A stretch of DNA of 64,000 nt from NCBI GenBank assembly GCA_023439545.1, contig JAEXNT010000011.1, positions 1-64,000 on the forward strand, given 5' to 3'. The stretch is from Bacillota bacterium (GTDB taxonomy: Bacteria; Bacillota; Clostridia; Acetivibrionales; DTU013). Positions 62,774-64,000 of this stretch are shown here, piece by piece. Positions within the stretch are counted from its first letter, which is position 1. Every line of letters begins with the position of its first letter. Under the pieces are notes generated by a model. It ran no database searches, had not been told where the DNA came from, and saw only the letters and a program-made list of their open reading frames with translations. Position numbers and translations under genes: made by a program.

Positions 62774-63421
62774 TTATAGATCTAAAGCTTCGAAAGATTT
62801 AACCGATTTTCTGTAAACCACATAAGTCAGGAAAGCATACAATATTACTCCCATCGCCAGCACAGTCAGCTTATACGTAAGATATTGCGGGTCTTTCGTA
62901 TCCAAATAATCCCTTACAAAAGGTATTACGTGTGAACAAGTTTCTGCAATCGATATGTATACAAACACAGCGGCACTTGACCATACAAAACCAGTCCCTA
63001 CCTTGTTGACATCCTTGTAGTAAACTCCAAAAAATATATAATTGAATACTCCGTACATTACGAAGGCTAACCCGAACAAAGCAATATTTGCGTCCATACC
63101 AACCTGATTACCGGGCAATGGCATGTTTTGACGAATAATAGCAAAGGGTACGGCTGCCAGCATCTGCCCTAATTGTAGAAGAACGGTGAGAACAAAGCGC
63201 GCTTTTACTATATATCTTTTGGAAACAGGGAGTGTAAGAGTATAAAAAACGTCATTATTTTCCCTGCCGCTTAAGCAGGTGAAAAACACTGCCAAGCCTG
63301 TATAAAAGAATACGACATAATAAGGATAGTTAGGTATGACAAGCATCACTGAAAGGATAAGGAACATTGGTGCTGTCGGATGCATGGAAAGCAATAATTC
63401 TTTTCTTATAAGGTTTTTCAC
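62774..63421 (-). CDS. ABC-2 type permease
   Basis: A 215-aa permease with about six transmembrane helices and a cytoplasmic start (MKNLIRKELLLSMHPTAPM). It begins with a GTG that overlaps the TAG stop of the ATPase gene by one base (TAGTG), indicating translational coupling. It pairs with the adjacent ATPase as a small exporter of the Ytr/Bcr type. The substrate is unknown. Confidence 0.88.
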   Translation of the reverse strand: MKNLIRKELLLSMHPTAPMFLILSVMLVIPNYPYYVVFFYTGLAVFFTCLSGRENNDVFYTLTLPVSKRYIVKARFVLTVLLQLGQMLAAVPFAIIRQNMPLPGNQVGMDANIALFGLAFVMYGVFNYIFFGVYYKDVNKVGTGFVWSSAAVFVYISIAETCSHVIPFVRDYLDTKDPQYLTYKLTVLAMGVILYAFLTYVVYRKSVKSFEALDL

Positions 63422-64000
63422 TACTCTCCCTCCCTTTCAATATGGACCATAATCGATTCCAGGTCAGCATCGGCGTAATCAATATCCAAGCCTGCTGCGT
63501 CATCTGTTCTTATAAGCGAGGTAAGACCATTTTTACTTCTTTTACAACCAATCAGCTTTGGCTGTAAATCCGGAGTCAGTTGATCCTTTGTAAGCTCCAA
63601 AACCTTGTAGCTGTTTACAAATGATTTTATATCGGATTCTGCAAGCAGCATGCCGTTTTTGATATAAATAATGTTGTCTGCACACTTGTCGAGGTCGGAA
63701 GTGATATGAGTCGAAAACAATATCGTAATTCCTTTGTCACTAAGCTCCATAAACACATCCAACAAATCATCCCTTGAAACGGGGTCAAGTCCGCTGGTGG
63801 GTTCGTCAAGAACAAGCAGCTCCGCATTATGTGACAACGCAAGAGTCAGAGCATATTTGACCTTCATGCCCGCCGACAATTGTGAAGGCGTTTTGTTTTC
63901 GTCCAGCCTGAACATGGTCATATATTTAGAGTAGGCGGTTTCGTCCCATTTATCATAAAATGATTTTGTAATAGCGGTAATTGTTTTGATCTTTTTCTTC
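63421..64000 (-). CDS. ABC transporter ATPase, truncated at the right window edge
   Basis: The C-terminal two thirds of an ABC ATPase. The frame stays open upstream of the first ATG (63921) to the window end (KTITAITKSFYDKW...), so the true start is outside. Visible are the signature LSAGMK (where LSGGQ is normal), Walker B LLVLDEPTSGLDP, and the H-loop FSTHIT. Walker A is not in the window. It is coupled to the permease gene. Confidence 0.93.
   Translation of the reverse strand, partial: KKKIKTITAITKSFYDKWDETAYSKYMTMFRLDENKTPSQLSAGMKVKYALTLALSHNAELLVLDEPTSGLDPVSRDDLLDVFMELSDKGITILFSTHITSDLDKCADNIIYIKNGMLLAESDIKSFVNSYKVLELTKDQLTPDLQPKLIGCKRSKNGLTSLIRTDDAAGLDIDYADADLESIMVHIEREGE

Overview
This 64 kb window comes from an endospore-forming anaerobic Firmicute of class Clostridia. 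It carries spo0A, spoIVB, the complete eight-gene spoIIIA operon, ylbJ and a yteA-type gene. It also has a ylmH-sepF-yggS cell-division cluster, a type 2 isoleucyl-tRNA synthetase behind a T-box, and an OLE RNA with its membrane partner OapA. I cannot assign genus or species. Most genes lie on the minus strand in long, tightly packed operons. Several starts are non-ATG (GTG, TTG and possibly ATA) behind strong GGAGG ribosome binding sites.

Layout. 1-9900: an M28 peptidase; an SOS-controlled Y-family polymerase with a small partner gene (plus strand); a large sensor/GGDEF/EAL protein; a DksA-like zinc-finger gene with two small genes; aroB. 9.9-18.7 kb: ileS with its T-box leader, then DivIVA-like protein, YlmH, SepF, YggS, an HlyD-like membrane protein and a cystathionine-lyase-like PLP enzyme. 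18.8-24.3 kb: a more mixed accessory stretch with an RluA-type pseudouridine synthase, MerR regulator, GlcG/HbpS-like protein, frameshifted LysR gene, DUF421 protein, P-loop kinase-like protein, GyrI-like protein and VOC protein.

24.4-45.5 kb is the conserved Firmicute sporulation/isoprenoid/DNA-repair block, all on the minus strand. In transcription order: spoIIIAA-AH, asp23-like, amaP-like, DUF2273, nusB, xseA, xseB, ispA, OLE RNA, oapA, dxs, an inserted methyltransferase, tlyA, nadK, argR, recN, spoIVB, spo0A. Two elements stand out: the roughly 620-nt OLE RNA between ispA and oapA, and an unexplained 192-bp imperfect palindrome between dxs and the methyltransferase gene.

45.5-54.9 kb: a MerR/TipAS-type drug-sensing regulator with a duplicated ligand domain, lepB, a CD1247-domain protein, efp, an Xaa-Pro peptidase, aroQ, comFB-like, prepilin peptidase, aroE, yqeG and a membrane chemoreceptor. 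55-64 kb: ilvE and ylbJ (plus strand), an AraC/GyrI-type regulator, an ATP-synthase-b-like coiled-coil protein, coaD, rsmD (apparently starting at ATA), recG, and an ABC transporter pair that runs off the right edge.

Functionally the window combines the core spore programme (Spo0A commitment, the SpoIIIA channel, SpoIVB signalling) with shikimate (aroB, aroQ, aroE) and MEP isoprenoid (dxs, ispA) synthesis, DNA repair (recN, recG, xseAB, Y-family polymerase) and translation factors (ileS, efp, rsmD, tlyA, RluA). All calls come from reading the sequence and protein motifs; no database search was run.
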